Of a DNA stretch of 64,000 nucleotides, positions 44,655 to 53,906 are shown piece by piece. The position numbers were made by a program, and so were the translations under genes. This DNA is from Io17-Chloro-G2 sp965226915 (GTDB taxonomy: Bacteria; Chloroflexota; Dehalococcoidia; Lucifugimonadales; UBA3495): NCBI GenBank assembly GCA_965226915.1, contig CBDDEJ010000009.1, forward strand, positions 682,001-746,000, written 5' to 3'. The notes below the pieces were generated by a model that was not told the origin of the DNA, searched no databases, and worked only from the letters and a program-made list of their open reading frames with translations. Position 1 is the first letter of the stretch. Every line of letters starts with the position of its first letter.

Positions 44655-44887
44655 ATGATGAGGATTGACCAACGGCTGTTTGAACCTGGTTGGGGCGGTG
44701 AGTTAGCCCCAGATGAACTTGACATCTTGCAAGTGGAACTGGCCGAAGATAAGCGGCTGGCGTACGGTGGGGATTTCGGCCGGCCAAGAAACGCAGACCC
44801 GAGTGGGCAATCTGCCAGGTTGCGACATTCGGCGACCCGGAGAACCGGGCGACGAACGCGGGTTTGGCCCGGCGCCCAATGCCATGA
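44655..44887 (+). pseudogene. Frameshifted paralog of the small protein at 29891-30190
   Basis: From ATG 44655 the frame reads MMRIDQRLFEPGWGGELAPD and ELAEDKRLAY, matching the paralog. One base is then missing in TACGGTGGGGATTTC near 44765; in the next frame the match goes on with WGFRPAKKRRPEWAICQV and GDPENRATNAGLARRPMP before a TGA. The full product would be about 78 residues, shorter at the C-terminus than its paralog. Confidence 0.7.
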
Positions 44888-45031
44888 AATTCGCGACGCA
44901 AAGGCGCGAACTACGCACAAACTTAGGAGGACCGGACAGTCTTGGTAACTAACCACTTGAATCCCGCGGATATCTGTTAACCTTCCGCATGTAGCTGTGA
45001 TGATCCACAAAACTGTGTCGGAAGTGGCGCT

Positions 45032-45559
45032 TTGTCTGTTGTAGCGGCTTTGGAGTGCGAAGGATATTTCCTTATAGCTTCGGACAGCGAGGTCAATGAT
45101 AAAGGCTTTAAAACGCAAGCCGTTAAACTCTATGAGATCCCAGGCACCGCTTTGTGTTATGGCACTACGGGGCTGACGGCAATCGCAGCGGACTTTCAGC
45201 GGTGGATAAATCAATATTTTGAGAACACCCATACATGGGAAGACTTCAAAAGTGATGCGGAAACCAAACTTGCCCATCTAAACGGTAATTGGCGGAGATT
45301 ACAGCAGGAGTCCGAAAAAACGGTGGACACCAACGACATTACAACCGCTATCATCGTCGGCTATATCGATGGAGACGGGAGGATGCTATCACTGAAAGAC
45401 GACAGCCCCGGAGAGTTCATGGAGAGACGGTATGATGCGATTGGCTCGGGCGAAGTTCATGCTCTAGTGGCACGTACAACGTTGACCCGAGGGGCAAGTG
45501 CATCCTTCAGAATCTCAAACAGTCTCCCCGCTCAAGACCTCAGCTGGCCATTCCACTAG
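45032..45559 (+). CDS. Ntn-hydrolase (proteasome-like) fold protein, C-terminus cut short
   Basis: A 175-residue protein beginning SVVAALECEGYFLIASDSEVNDKGFKTQAVKLYEIPGTALCYGTTG, the strand-turn pattern of proteasome beta-subunit-like proteins (x-ASDS-x then K-x-x-x-I and G-x-x-G). AIGSGEVHALVA near residue 140 fits the second sheet. There is no free N-terminal Thr, so proteolytic activity is doubtful. The MITE copy C sits in its stop codon: the TAG is part of the CTAG target, so the protein end is unchanged. Confidence 0.65.
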   Translation: MSVVAALECEGYFLIASDSEVNDKGFKTQAVKLYEIPGTALCYGTTGLTAIAADFQRWINQYFENTHTWEDFKSDAETKLAHLNGNWRRLQQESEKTVDTNDITTAIIVGYIDGDGRMLSLKDDSPGEFMERRYDAIGSGEVHALVARTTLTRGASASFRISNSLPAQDLSWPFH

Positions 45560-45731
45560 AAGTCTGGCCGGAAAGCCATTGGCCGGGTTTCGCGCTACGC
45601 CAGACAGACGTATTATAGTCTTATGTGGCATGATAGTATCTGTAATATGGTTCAAGAACCCACTGTTACATCGACAATCGTCGCTGAGAAAACGACGGCT
45701 TGGGGAGAATCGGGGTTTCCGTCCGAGTTTC
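45559..45731 (+). mobile_element. 173-bp MITE, copy C
   Basis: Exactly 173 bp between duplicated TA in CTAG. It differs from the other copies at several positions (for example AAGTCTGG instead of AGGTCTGG at the left end, and AATATGG instead of AATACGG inside), so it is the most diverged copy. Confidence 0.92.
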
Positions 45732-45824
45732 TAGGAGCACGATGGTAGCGGAGTTCTTATTGGTTATATCGCGGACGACCGCCGCTCGTGGGCTGGTGAG
45801 TGGAGGGGAACTGCTCCGTCCTGG

Positions 45825-46754
45825 TTAATGCCCCCCGCGCAGCCTGGGGTCCCAAACATCGCGAAGAGCGTCGCCGAACAGGTTGAAGGCCATCACGACG
45901 GCAGTGATGGCGAACCCGGGCCAGAGCGCCAACATGGGTTGGATGATCATGAATTCGCGCCCCTCGCGGGCCAGCATACCGCCCCAGGTGGGGGCCGGAG
46001 GGGGGACGCCCAGGCCGAGAAAGCTCAGGGATGCCTCTGCCAGGATCGCTGTTCCCAGGGAAACGGTGGCGACGATGATAATAGGCGCCATGACGTTGGG
46101 CAGGATGTGCCGCGCACCGATGCGCATTCTGCTTGCTCCCACCGCATAAGCCGCAAGCACATATTCGTTCTCCTTCGTGGTCAGCACGGCGCTCCGCACA
46201 ACGCGGGAGGTCCCTGGCATGGTCCCGATCCCGATGGCGATGGAGACATTGATTAAGCTCGGGCCAAGCATGGAGACCAAGACCAAGATCAGGACCAGCC
46301 CCGGAAAGGCGATCCAAGCGTCGACTAGCCGCTGGACATAGAGGTCGAACTTCCCTCCTTGGAACCCGGAAACCAGGCCAATCAACGACCCACCGACGGT
46401 CCCTAGTGCCACGGCGGTGAACCCGACGACGATGGAAACCCTAGCGCCATGCACGAGCCGGCTGAAGACATCCCTGCCCAGGTGATCGGTCCCCATCCAG
46501 AACTCCCAGTTGGACGCCTCCAGGATTCGTCCCGCATGTTGGGCCATCGGGTCGTACCGGGCCACTTGCGGGGCAAACAAGGCCACAGTGACCAAGACCA
46601 GGATGACGAACCCTGAAACGCCTCCTAACGGTCGTCGCTTGATGAAGGTCCGGCTGGTCCGGCCCGCCTGCGTCACGAGGCGGCTGGCGGGCCGGACCAC
46701 CGCCAGGGCCGCTGTCCGCCGCGAAGGTTGTATTTGAATCTCGTTCATGTCCAC
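45825..46754 (-). CDS. Oligopeptide-type ABC permease (DppC/OppC), cassette 2
   Basis: A 309-residue permease with the OppC lead (GFVILVLVTVALFAPQVARYDP), WMGTDHLGRDVFSRLVHGARVSIVVG, the EAA loop VLAAYAVGASRMRIGARHILPNV and ASLSFLGLGVPPPAPTWGGML. The start codon lies 9 bp after the DppB stop, so the two permeases are one transcript. No ATPase gene is in the cassette. Confidence 0.94.
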   Translation of the reverse strand: MDMNEIQIQPSRRTAALAVVRPASRLVTQAGRTSRTFIKRRPLGGVSGFVILVLVTVALFAPQVARYDPMAQHAGRILEASNWEFWMGTDHLGRDVFSRLVHGARVSIVVGFTAVALGTVGGSLIGLVSGFQGGKFDLYVQRLVDAWIAFPGLVLILVLVSMLGPSLINVSIAIGIGTMPGTSRVVRSAVLTTKENEYVLAAYAVGASRMRIGARHILPNVMAPIIIVATVSLGTAILAEASLSFLGLGVPPPAPTWGGMLAREGREFMIIQPMLALWPGFAITAVVMAFNLFGDALRDVWDPRLRGGH

Positions 46755-46763
46755 CCTTGGCGA

Positions 46764-47714
46764 CTAGCTATACCGCACTCGGGGATCGAACCAAGTGTAG
46801 CTGAGGTCGACGATCAGATTGATGACCATAATTGCTAAACCGTAGAACAGTACGTTGATCTGGAGCTGGGTCATGTCCGAGTTGGTGATAGCCTGGATTA
46901 TAGACCGGCCGACACCCGGCAACCCAAAGATGTTTTCAATGATGATGCTCCCATTTACCAGACCGGCGATGCTCGCTCCCCAAATTGTGATGACGGGGAT
47001 CAATGAGTTCTTAAGGACGTGGCGTATCATAACTACCCTTTCGGACAGCCCTTTGGCCCGGGCAGTACGAACGTAGTCCTGGCGCAGCACCTCCAGCACC
47101 GTGGAGCGGGTCATGCGCATCTTCGTGGCCGAGCCAGAAAGCCCGATAATGGCCGACGGTATGAGAAATTGCTGCAAGTTCGTGATGGGGTCCTCCCAGA
47201 TGGGCATATAGCCGAAAGGCGGTGCCCAAAGAAACCAATACGCCCCAAAGATGATCACCAAGGTGGCGATCCAGAACGAGGGCGCCGCCAGCATTCCAAT
47301 GCTCGTCGTCCTCAGGAGATAGTCCAACCATGTGTCTTGGCGAATAGCGGAGATGACACCGATGGGGATTGCTACGATGATGGAGAGGATCTGGCTGAAC
47401 ACAATCAGCTCAATGCTGATGGGCATGGCTCTGAGCAACTGGTCAATTACCGGGCGCCCGGTGTAAAGCGAGACACCCGCGTCCAGGTGGAGCAAGCCCC
47501 ACAACCACTTCCCGTACTGAACGTACAGAGGCTGATTCAGGCCTAGCCTCTCTCGCATCAACTCCATCTGCTCCGGCCGGAGGTTTGTTCCCTCCTCAAT
47601 CTGGGCCAGGATGGCATCTCCGGGGACGATGTGCATCAAGAAGAAGGTGAGGGTGACAACCAGGAATACTGTGGGGACCATCAGCAGCAAACGGCGGACG
47701 ATGTAGCCTGTCAT
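46764..47714 (-). CDS. Oligopeptide-type ABC permease (DppB/OppB), cassette 2
   Basis: A 316-residue permease with MTGYIVRRLLLMVPTVFLVVTLTFFLMHIVPGD, GLLHLDAGVSLYTGRPV, the EAA loop YVRTARAKGLSERVVMIRHVLKNSLIP and the end LSYTWFDPRVRYS. Expected to form the membrane pore with the DppC protein. Confidence 0.94.
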   Translation of the reverse strand: MTGYIVRRLLLMVPTVFLVVTLTFFLMHIVPGDAILAQIEEGTNLRPEQMELMRERLGLNQPLYVQYGKWLWGLLHLDAGVSLYTGRPVIDQLLRAMPISIELIVFSQILSIIVAIPIGVISAIRQDTWLDYLLRTTSIGMLAAPSFWIATLVIIFGAYWFLWAPPFGYMPIWEDPITNLQQFLIPSAIIGLSGSATKMRMTRSTVLEVLRQDYVRTARAKGLSERVVMIRHVLKNSLIPVITIWGASIAGLVNGSIIIENIFGLPGVGRSIIQAITNSDMTQLQINVLFYGLAIMVINLIVDLSYTWFDPRVRYS

Positions 47715-47816
47715 GCTGGCGGACTCCTTATCTGTACCACACCATCCCCCCCGCGGTTCCGGCGGGTAAGGGATGGTGACTGGTTAAAACTGGCGTGGCC
47801 GCGGGGCCGGTTTTCT

Positions 47817-49580
47817 CTAGGGCTCGATCCAGACGTACTTTTCGTCTGGCTCGTCTGAGGCGACGTCGACCAAGGCAAAGTTCTTCACCCTGCCCTGGAC
47901 CAATTGTTGCTGCACTCGCTCGGGACTGGGAACATAAAGTGCCTGTTCGGCGCAATAGCGAGAGAACTCCTTGGTGATGGCTCCCCGCTTCTCACGGTTG
48001 AACTCCACTTCCTGCTGAGCCATCCACTGAGTCACCTTCGGATCGTCCACTCGCATAAAGTTCCTGGGGCCACCGGGCACAAAGCCGCTAAGCATCTCGT
48101 CCGGCTCCACGCCTGTGCTGTGGGGCTGTTGCACCGTGTCGAAGTTCCCCTCGATCACCCGGGGACGCCCCTGGCCCACTGGAATGGGATTGATCGTGAC
48201 GTCGAACCCCGCGTCCTGGAGATCGGCCTGCCTCATTACCGCGATGTCCTGATTGTCCTGGCTGTAGCTGGTGAACATCATGATCTCGAACTTGAACTCG
48301 CCGGGGCCGAAGCCGGCTTCGGCGAGAAGGGCTTTCGCCTTCTCCGGGTCGTAGGGATAGAGCTCTCTCAGCTCATCCTGTTCCAAAGAGAAGCCGCGGA
48401 GGGCGGAAGGTATGCACGCGTTGTATTTCCCCCGGCCACTATACAGGTCTTCGATGACTCGTTCGTCATTCACGGCGAACAACACGGCCAAGCGGACCCG
48501 GACGTCCTGCCACTTGGGCAGATCCATGTTGAACATGAGGGCGTCAGTGGTATTGGCCAGACCCGTGGTCTCCCGTAACCTGACATTGGGTACAGCGTTG
48601 ACGATGCGATCGAAGTCTTCCGGCCTCCTGGGGACATAGTAGTCTAGTTGCCCGGAGACGAAGGCAGCCTCCTGGGCAGAGCGGTCAGGGAGGACGATCC
48701 ACTTCATGGATTCCAGGTAGGGATAGGGCTGCTCCCAGTAGTCGGGGTTTCGGACATATGTGTAGCTGGCGCCCGGCTGCGCCTCATCGTACAGGAACGG
48801 ACCTGTACCCACCAGGCTGTCCTGGGCTACGCCGAAGTCCGCTCCCTTAAAGTCCACGAAATCCTGGTTGGTGATCCAGGCTGCCTCACCATCGGCGATC
48901 CTGTGGAGCCAAGAGGCTAGGGGCCTGTCAATGGTCTGGACCACGGTGTACCGGTCTGGTGTCTCGACACTGAGGAGACCGTCATAGAAGCCCGAGAACC
49001 GGGATGAATCTTCGTGCATACGCTTCCAGGCTCGCGCGACGTCCTCGGAGGTCAACTCCCGCCCGTTAAGGGGCTCATCTTTGTGCCAGGCCACGCCTTT
49101 GCGCAACTTGAACGTGAAGACCGTTCCACCGCCGCTGATATCCCAACTCTCGGCAAGGGAGGGGTAAAGGATGAGGTCTCCGTACCGCGCGTTCTCGGGA
49201 GATGCCAGCGACTTGTATCGGATTACCCGGTTATGGGTGAGGTGCACGTGGTTGGTAGTCAGAGACAAGCTGGTGGCGTGGGGATCGAAGGTGGGCGGCT
49301 CAGCAGTCTGCGCCACCGTCAGCTGCCCGCCGTATTTGGGTTGATCCGACACCACTGGCACGGGGACCTGGGTCGGGGTTGGCGTGGGGACCTGGGTCGC
49401 GGCCGCGCCGGTTGTTGGCACCGACGTCGGCGGATCGGGATACTGGGTGACAACCGGCGCGGCCGCGGCGGGGCCTGTGGCCCCCTCCTCAGATGTGCCA
49501 CAGGCGACTGCCGCCAGCATCAAACCAGCAACCATGGCCCCAATCACGAACCCACGCTTGGTCCACAACAGTTTAAACAT
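47817..49580 (-). CDS. Peptide/nickel-type ABC substrate-binding lipoprotein, cassette 2
   Basis: A 587-residue family-5 binding protein. It has a lipobox (GLMLAAVACGTSEE), a Thr/Pro linker, then GGQLTVAQTAEPPTFDPHATS, FTFKLRKGVAWHKDEPLNGRELTSEDVARAWKRM, LVGTGPFLYDEAQPG, and VRVRLAVLFAVNDERVIEDLY in the second lobe. It differs clearly from the cassette-1 protein, so its ligand is probably different. First gene of its operon; the promoter should be in 49581-49969. Confidence 0.93.
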   Translation of the reverse strand: MFKLLWTKRGFVIGAMVAGLMLAAVACGTSEEGATGPAAAAPVVTQYPDPPTSVPTTGAAATQVPTPTPTQVPVPVVSDQPKYGGQLTVAQTAEPPTFDPHATSLSLTTNHVHLTHNRVIRYKSLASPENARYGDLILYPSLAESWDISGGGTVFTFKLRKGVAWHKDEPLNGRELTSEDVARAWKRMHEDSSRFSGFYDGLLSVETPDRYTVVQTIDRPLASWLHRIADGEAAWITNQDFVDFKGADFGVAQDSLVGTGPFLYDEAQPGASYTYVRNPDYWEQPYPYLESMKWIVLPDRSAQEAAFVSGQLDYYVPRRPEDFDRIVNAVPNVRLRETTGLANTTDALMFNMDLPKWQDVRVRLAVLFAVNDERVIEDLYSGRGKYNACIPSALRGFSLEQDELRELYPYDPEKAKALLAEAGFGPGEFKFEIMMFTSYSQDNQDIAVMRQADLQDAGFDVTINPIPVGQGRPRVIEGNFDTVQQPHSTGVEPDEMLSGFVPGGPRNFMRVDDPKVTQWMAQQEVEFNREKRGAITKEFSRYCAEQALYVPSPERVQQQLVQGRVKNFALVDVASDEPDEKYVWIEP

Positions 49581-49969
49581 GACTTACCTCATCCGAATGT
49601 GATAGACCCACGACTCCGATTTACCTGAAAATGAGATGCGGAAAAACTATCCGAATGGATGTAATAATAGGTTACTCACGTATCGTTAATTCCTGTTTCA
49701 AAAGATGTTGCAGGCATTTGTACTCTTAGGGTGCTATTTTGTCAATCACTGGATTCCATAAATTGTAATTATTCCAAATAATGTAGACAGCGCAGAGCTA
49801 GAAGATTACTATATTGTGGATCTAGACCGTTCGATTACGAAATAACTAAGTATGTTCGCTTGTAAAACGCCAAATTACGATACAGTCCCGTCCAACGGGT
49901 CTCCGCTTATCGATCCTGTTAGGTGAGACCATGTTCCATAACGGTCGATGATAAAACAGGAGGGGTAAT
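49581..49969. other. AT-rich divergent promoter region
   Basis: About 390 bp between the divergent binding-protein and DUF35 genes, clearly more AT-rich than the rest (49660-49830). No gene seen; a minus frame at 49846-50202 overlaps the DUF35 gene and is a shadow. Confidence 0.6.
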
Positions 49970-50380
49970 ATGCCCAAGATAATCCCGGTTGCGGATGATC
50001 TGAGCAAGCCATTTTGGGACGCCGTCAACGAAAAACGGCTGATCTTGCAAAATTGCACTGCCTGCAACCGGCTCCAGTACCCGCCGCGGCAGTCATGCCT
50101 AGCCTGCGGCTCCGGCGAAAAACTGGAATGGACAGACGTGGAGGGCAAGGGCCACATCTCTACCTCCATCGTTATCGAAGACGGCCGCCTGAACCGGCGC
50201 ATGCCCGATCAACCCTACAATCTGGCGCTGATAACCCTGGACGAAGACACCAGCATCAATTTTTACTCAAACCTTCCCGGAATTCCTCCCTACGAGGCCC
50301 CGGGGGAGGCGGCGGTCCAGGTGATCTTTGAAGAAGTGGCGCCGGACCAGCTCATCCACGAATGGCAGGTGGTCGGATAG
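49970..50380 (+). CDS. DUF35 zinc-ribbon/OB-fold protein (acyl-CoA partner)
   Basis: A 136-residue DUF35 protein. The rubredoxin-like zinc ribbon reads LILQNCTACNRLQYPPRQSCLACGSG (two CxxC pairs), preceded by the helix SKPFWDAVNEKRL and followed by an OB fold. Such proteins bind acyl-CoA and work together with SCP-x/thiolase-type enzymes, and one is encoded 41 bp downstream. AGGAGGGG lies just before the start. Confidence 0.92.
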   Translation: MPKIIPVADDLSKPFWDAVNEKRLILQNCTACNRLQYPPRQSCLACGSGEKLEWTDVEGKGHISTSIVIEDGRLNRRMPDQPYNLALITLDEDTSINFYSNLPGIPPYEAPGEAAVQVIFEEVAPDQLIHEWQVVG

Positions 50381-50421
50381 CCGGCCCTTTTCCTCCCATG
50401 TGACCAGATAATAGGTGAATC

Positions 50422-51738
50422 ATGGCTACACAAGACCAATATCAGTGGCGCAGAGATAAAGACGGACTGGGAGTTTGGGAGGCCCGGGGTAAGGTCGCCG
50501 TGGCCGGTTACGGACATTCTCCCGTTGACCGCCGGTGGGACGGAACCTCCATGGACAAGACCCTGGGTGCCTATTCCATGCTCGCTTGCGAGCGCGCCAT
50601 GGAGGATGCGGGCGTAACCCCGGACCAGATCGACGGTGTTATCTGTTGCCAAAGCCACATCGCCGGCGGCGCTGGAGGTTCCTCGTCCAATTGGGCGCCA
50701 AGGCCATACTTCGACGCGCCCTACGACTCGGAATGGGGCCTCACCTTGATCAACGCCGAGTGGCTGGTCAAAAACATGGAGTTGCCCAACGTCAAATACA
50801 CCCCGGCCAACGTGCCCGCCATCGGAGAGATGATGGGTCTTGCCGCCCAGTCAGTGGCCGACGGACGTTGCACCACCTGTTTGGTGATATACCCCACGGG
50901 CAACCTCGAAGGCAGGTATCGCCGCGGCGGGGAGAACGCCGAGGACTACGCCAAGGGCGGACGCCAGTGGACCGTGCCCTGGGGTAACCACGGGGGAAAC
51001 GACTTCATCAACATCTTCCCCCACAATCAGTACTGCCTCAAGTACGGTGGGACCCACGACGACCTGGCCCCGTTCGTGATCAACCAGCATCGCAACGGGC
51101 TTATGACGCCTTGGGGGTTCAACGCCAGCAACGGGATCGACCAGCTTACGCTAGAGGACTACCTATCGTCCCGGTATATCCTGAATCCACTGCGGTTGTG
51201 GGACTGCGACCGGCCGGTCAACGCATCGGCAGCCTACCTGTTCACCACGGCCGAGCGCGCCCGGGACATGAAGCAGCCGCCCGTTTACGTGCTGAACCAT
51301 TCCCAGCACAACTTCCCTAACCGGACCACCCAGCCGGACTTGGACGAGATCGAGGACTGGACGGACCGCGCCGCGAAAAGGATGTACGAGGGTGCAGGGA
51401 TGGGTCCCTCGGACGTGCACGTTTTCAACCCTTACGACGGTTACGCCACCATGAGCCAGTTCTACCTAGAGGCGTTCCAGTGGCACGGCGTGAAGCGGGG
51501 CGATGCCTTCGCTTTTTACAAAGGCGATATACGGGTTGAAGGTCTCCATCCCCTAAGCTCCGGCGGTGGCAATCTTGGCAATGGCCGCACCCGCACCGCC
51601 ATGTACACCGACAGCATCGAGCAGCTAAGGGGCACGGCCGGGCGCAGGCAGGTCACGGTGAAGGCAGAGACGGCGCTGGCGGCCTTCTCCACGCCCAGCA
51701 GCGGTGGTTGGATGATGTTCGGCAAGCACGCCAGTTAG
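50422..51738 (+). CDS. SCP-x-type thiolase / lipid-transfer protein
   Basis: A 438-residue thiolase-fold protein of the nonspecific lipid-transfer (SCP-x) branch. Features are VAVAGYGHSPVDRRWDGTSMDKTLGAYSMLACERAMEDAGVTPDQIDGVICCQS at the start, PAIGEMMGLAAQSVADGRCTTCLVIYPTG, VPWGNHGGNDF, and the late DVHVFNPYDGYATMSQFYLEAF and GGNLGNGRTRTAMYTDSIEQLRG. Together with DUF35 it probably acts on steroid-like or branched acyl-CoA side chains, as the paired families do in actinobacteria (Ltp2-type aldolases). AGGTGA precedes the start. Confidence 0.9.
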   Translation: MATQDQYQWRRDKDGLGVWEARGKVAVAGYGHSPVDRRWDGTSMDKTLGAYSMLACERAMEDAGVTPDQIDGVICCQSHIAGGAGGSSSNWAPRPYFDAPYDSEWGLTLINAEWLVKNMELPNVKYTPANVPAIGEMMGLAAQSVADGRCTTCLVIYPTGNLEGRYRRGGENAEDYAKGGRQWTVPWGNHGGNDFINIFPHNQYCLKYGGTHDDLAPFVINQHRNGLMTPWGFNASNGIDQLTLEDYLSSRYILNPLRLWDCDRPVNASAAYLFTTAERARDMKQPPVYVLNHSQHNFPNRTTQPDLDEIEDWTDRAAKRMYEGAGMGPSDVHVFNPYDGYATMSQFYLEAFQWHGVKRGDAFAFYKGDIRVEGLHPLSSGGGNLGNGRTRTAMYTDSIEQLRGTAGRRQVTVKAETALAAFSTPSSGGWMMFGKHAS

Positions 51739-51772
51739 GTTTGGGGAACCTGAAATAGCATCGCCTGAAGAC

Positions 51773-51862
51773 ATGAAAGTCTCGGTTTACATAGCGACGA
51801 GTCTCGATGGCTTCATCGCCCGGAAAGCCGGCGGCCTTGATTGGCTGCCAGGCGCGCAAGAA
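51773..51862 (+). pseudogene. RibD-C/DHFR-like reductase, N-terminal fragment
   Basis: Only the first 30 residues (MKVSVYIATSLDGFIARKAG, then GLDWLPGA) match the family of dihydrofolate-reductase-like proteins; the rest of the frame is unrelated. The following DNA (51863-52304) has an open frame of mixed quality that I cannot assign. Probably the end point of a deletion. Confidence 0.6.
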
Positions 51863-51973
51863 GGCGTCGGCAGGAATTGGCTGACCAGGCCGCCGATAAG
51901 TTGGTCAGGTTCAACATCGGGAAGACCGCTGAATATGAGGAGCGAGCTAGATCCTGTGAGGGCGCCATTACTG

Positions 51974-52009
51974 CAAGAGCGATTGCAAATCCTCTTGCAA
52001 TCGCTCTTG
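51974..52009. repeat. Perfect 15-bp inverted repeat, 6-nt loop
   Basis: CAAGAGCGATTGCAA at 51974-51988 and its exact complement at 51995-52009. No T run follows, so it is not a standard terminator. Confidence 0.85.
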
Positions 52010-52304
52010 ACGACGAGGGCACCATAATGTGTGAGCGAGCCATCATGTATAGCTGGGGAGGAATGCTTAGGGGCACTACCAAGAACTATGGGGGTATTGG
52101 ACCCTGGATGCCGGTGGTCCCAGGCCTGCCGAAGAAGGAGAAAACGCCGGCGGCGCCAGCCTATTTGTGAACCAGATATCGATGCGTGAAACGTCCTGGG
52201 AGACGCCCTCCGCGACATCTTGGACCCTCAAAGGGACCCAATAGACACGGGGGTACCCACCGTGCCTTGCACAGTTCACCGGATCGCTTGGTTGAGGGGT
52301 CAAT

Positions 52305-52661
52305 TTGATCTTGGAAAGCTCTAAACGAGCCGTTGGTCGGACCTTGACTTTGGACCTAGCTTCAGAAAGGTACAAACAGGGGAAATGCCCCTGTTGTGGA
52401 AAGAGTAGAGGGCAGACAAAGGGCTTGGAATACCGTACCAGATCAAACGACCTCTACTGCCATACCTGCAAGAGGCGCTGGCCCGTGGAATTGGATTTAG
52501 CCGATCTGCAGCGCGAACTACAAATTGCTGTGCGGTCGGCACCAAAACCCCGCCTCCAGGAGGACTTTGACTTAGATCCACAATATAAAAGGCCTGGCGT
52601 TCAGGCGAAAAAAAGTGCGTTGAGACGATTGGTTAGGCGCATCGTTTGGAGGAGGTCGTAA
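52305..52661 (+). CDS. Small zinc-ribbon protein with basic C-terminus
   Basis: A 118-residue frame with CPCCGKSRGQTKGLEYRTRSNDLYCHTCKRRWP, two CxxC pairs about 27 residues apart as in a zinc ribbon, and a strongly basic end (KKSALRRLVRRIVWRRS). The start (TTG) is uncertain. It heads a set of three small zinc-type genes that look mobile or phage-derived. Confidence 0.55.
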   Translation: MILESSKRAVGRTLTLDLASERYKQGKCPCCGKSRGQTKGLEYRTRSNDLYCHTCKRRWPVELDLADLQRELQIAVRSAPKPRLQEDFDLDPQYKRPGVQAKKSALRRLVRRIVWRRS

Positions 52662-52837
52662 GGAAAAGTCACCCGCCCTTCGAGGGTCGGGCCTGTTTTC
52701 TGCCCGCCCAAGGGATAGAGTGGGCAAGAGGTCGCTGTGACACCTGCGACGCCTGAGCTATCCGGCCACCCGTGGGCAGCGCGTGGCGATGGGCTTCCCG
52801 CAGTGCGCAATTCACGAGGCGGTAGTAAGATACCCAC

Positions 52838-53134
52838 ATGTTGGACTTGAAGTGCTGGCTGCAAGACCAAGGGTTAACTGTGAGGGAGTTGGCCGTGGAG
52901 CTCAAGGTGCCGCTCAAGACGGCGCAGGATTGGGCCTATCGAGGAGTGGCACCGTCAGCAGTGAACCAGGCCAGCCTCACGGCTTACATCACGTTGCACT
53001 GTGCCCACCACTGGGTAATCGCGGTGCCCGATGGTCCCACGAGCGAAGGCGTTTGTCGGCGCTGCGGTCATCACAGGGAGTTCGTGAACTCCCTGGAATA
53101 CGTGTCACCATGGGGCAAGGCCAGAGCGGCGTAG
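52838..53134 (+). CDS. Small HTH plus zinc-ribbon protein
   Basis: A 98-residue protein. The first half, LKCWLQDQGLTVRELAVELKVPLKTAQDWAYRGVAPSAVN, reads as a Cro/YdaS-like helix-turn-helix. The second half carries HCAHHW and CRRCGHHREF, a possible zinc site. This would make it a small DNA-binding regulator. Confidence 0.6.
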   Translation: MLDLKCWLQDQGLTVRELAVELKVPLKTAQDWAYRGVAPSAVNQASLTAYITLHCAHHWVIAVPDGPTSEGVCRRCGHHREFVNSLEYVSPWGKARAA

Positions 53135-53170
53135 CCTCCGCGAATTCGACCCTAAGATGCGTCGGGAGTA

Positions 53171-53365
53171 GTGCAGGTGAGTCAAACACAAGGTGAAGGC
53201 GAACACTGCCCGACTTGCGGCACGCTCCTCTCTGCCGACTTGATGGACGAGTTGAATCGGAGCCGCGTGTCGGAAGCCTCGGTACAGTGTCCGACTTCGG
53301 GTTGTCCACGAGTACTGTATAAGGTCCGTGAATCGGGGAGCACGTATCGCCTGGAGTGGCAATAA
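53171..53365 (+). CDS. 64-residue zinc-ribbon-like protein
   Basis: A GTG-started protein with HCPTCGTLLSADLMDEL and VQCPTSGCPRVLYKV; the CPTC and C...C spacing suggests zinc binding. GGGAG lies upstream. No family recognised. Confidence 0.5.
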   Translation: MQVSQTQGEGEHCPTCGTLLSADLMDELNRSRVSEASVQCPTSGCPRVLYKVRESGSTYRLEWQ

Positions 53366-53510
53366 CCGGGTGACTGTGCCCGCCAAACACACCACAGACG
53401 TATAACTAGCATTTGTCCAAGGGTCGTGGGCGAGTGACCGTGTGGAGCGGTGACGCTCTACCAGAGTCAGGGGCGAGGTCCTCAATGGAGGCGCTACTCA
53501 CCAGGTACCT

Positions 53511-53906
53511 CTACTTCATCGCATTAAACTCATCGTTGTATCTCTGGGTCTTATCCACATACTCGAATCCTACTGGTGCTGGATAGCCATGGCTAGGTTC
53601 GATGTGAGCCTGTTCACCGTAAAGGTTCCAGCTATAAAGGACAACCATGTTAAGAATCCCGCGAAGCAAAATCAGGTCCTGCCACTGGCCATCATAGAAA
53701 CCTTCGTCCAGCAGCGGATCTATCTGACGGGGTTCCTCGGTGATGTAGGTCGCTCCATCTTCCACAAGATAGGTTTCATCAAAGCGCGGATAGACAAATA
53801 CGACTCCGTCTTCCGAGATATTAAGTCTCTGAGGGGGTGCAAACGACCAATCCCAACCCTCGCTTTTCGTAACCTGGTCAACAGCCCTTCCAGTCCATTT
53901 CTTAAC
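53511..53906 (-). pseudogene. C-terminal part of an unknown gene cut by IS1380 copy 2
   Basis: The open frame runs straight out of the IS1380 end and encodes about 131 residues: WTGRAVDQVTKSEGWDWSFAPP, ISEDGVVFVYPRFDETYLVED, then GQWQDLILLRGILNMVVLYSW and a stop at 53511. Codon use is normal, and no start lies at the upstream edge, so the N-terminal part was separated by the insertion. The DNA past the far IS end (55627 on) does not continue this frame, so a deletion accompanied or followed the insertion. No family recognised. Confidence 0.65.
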
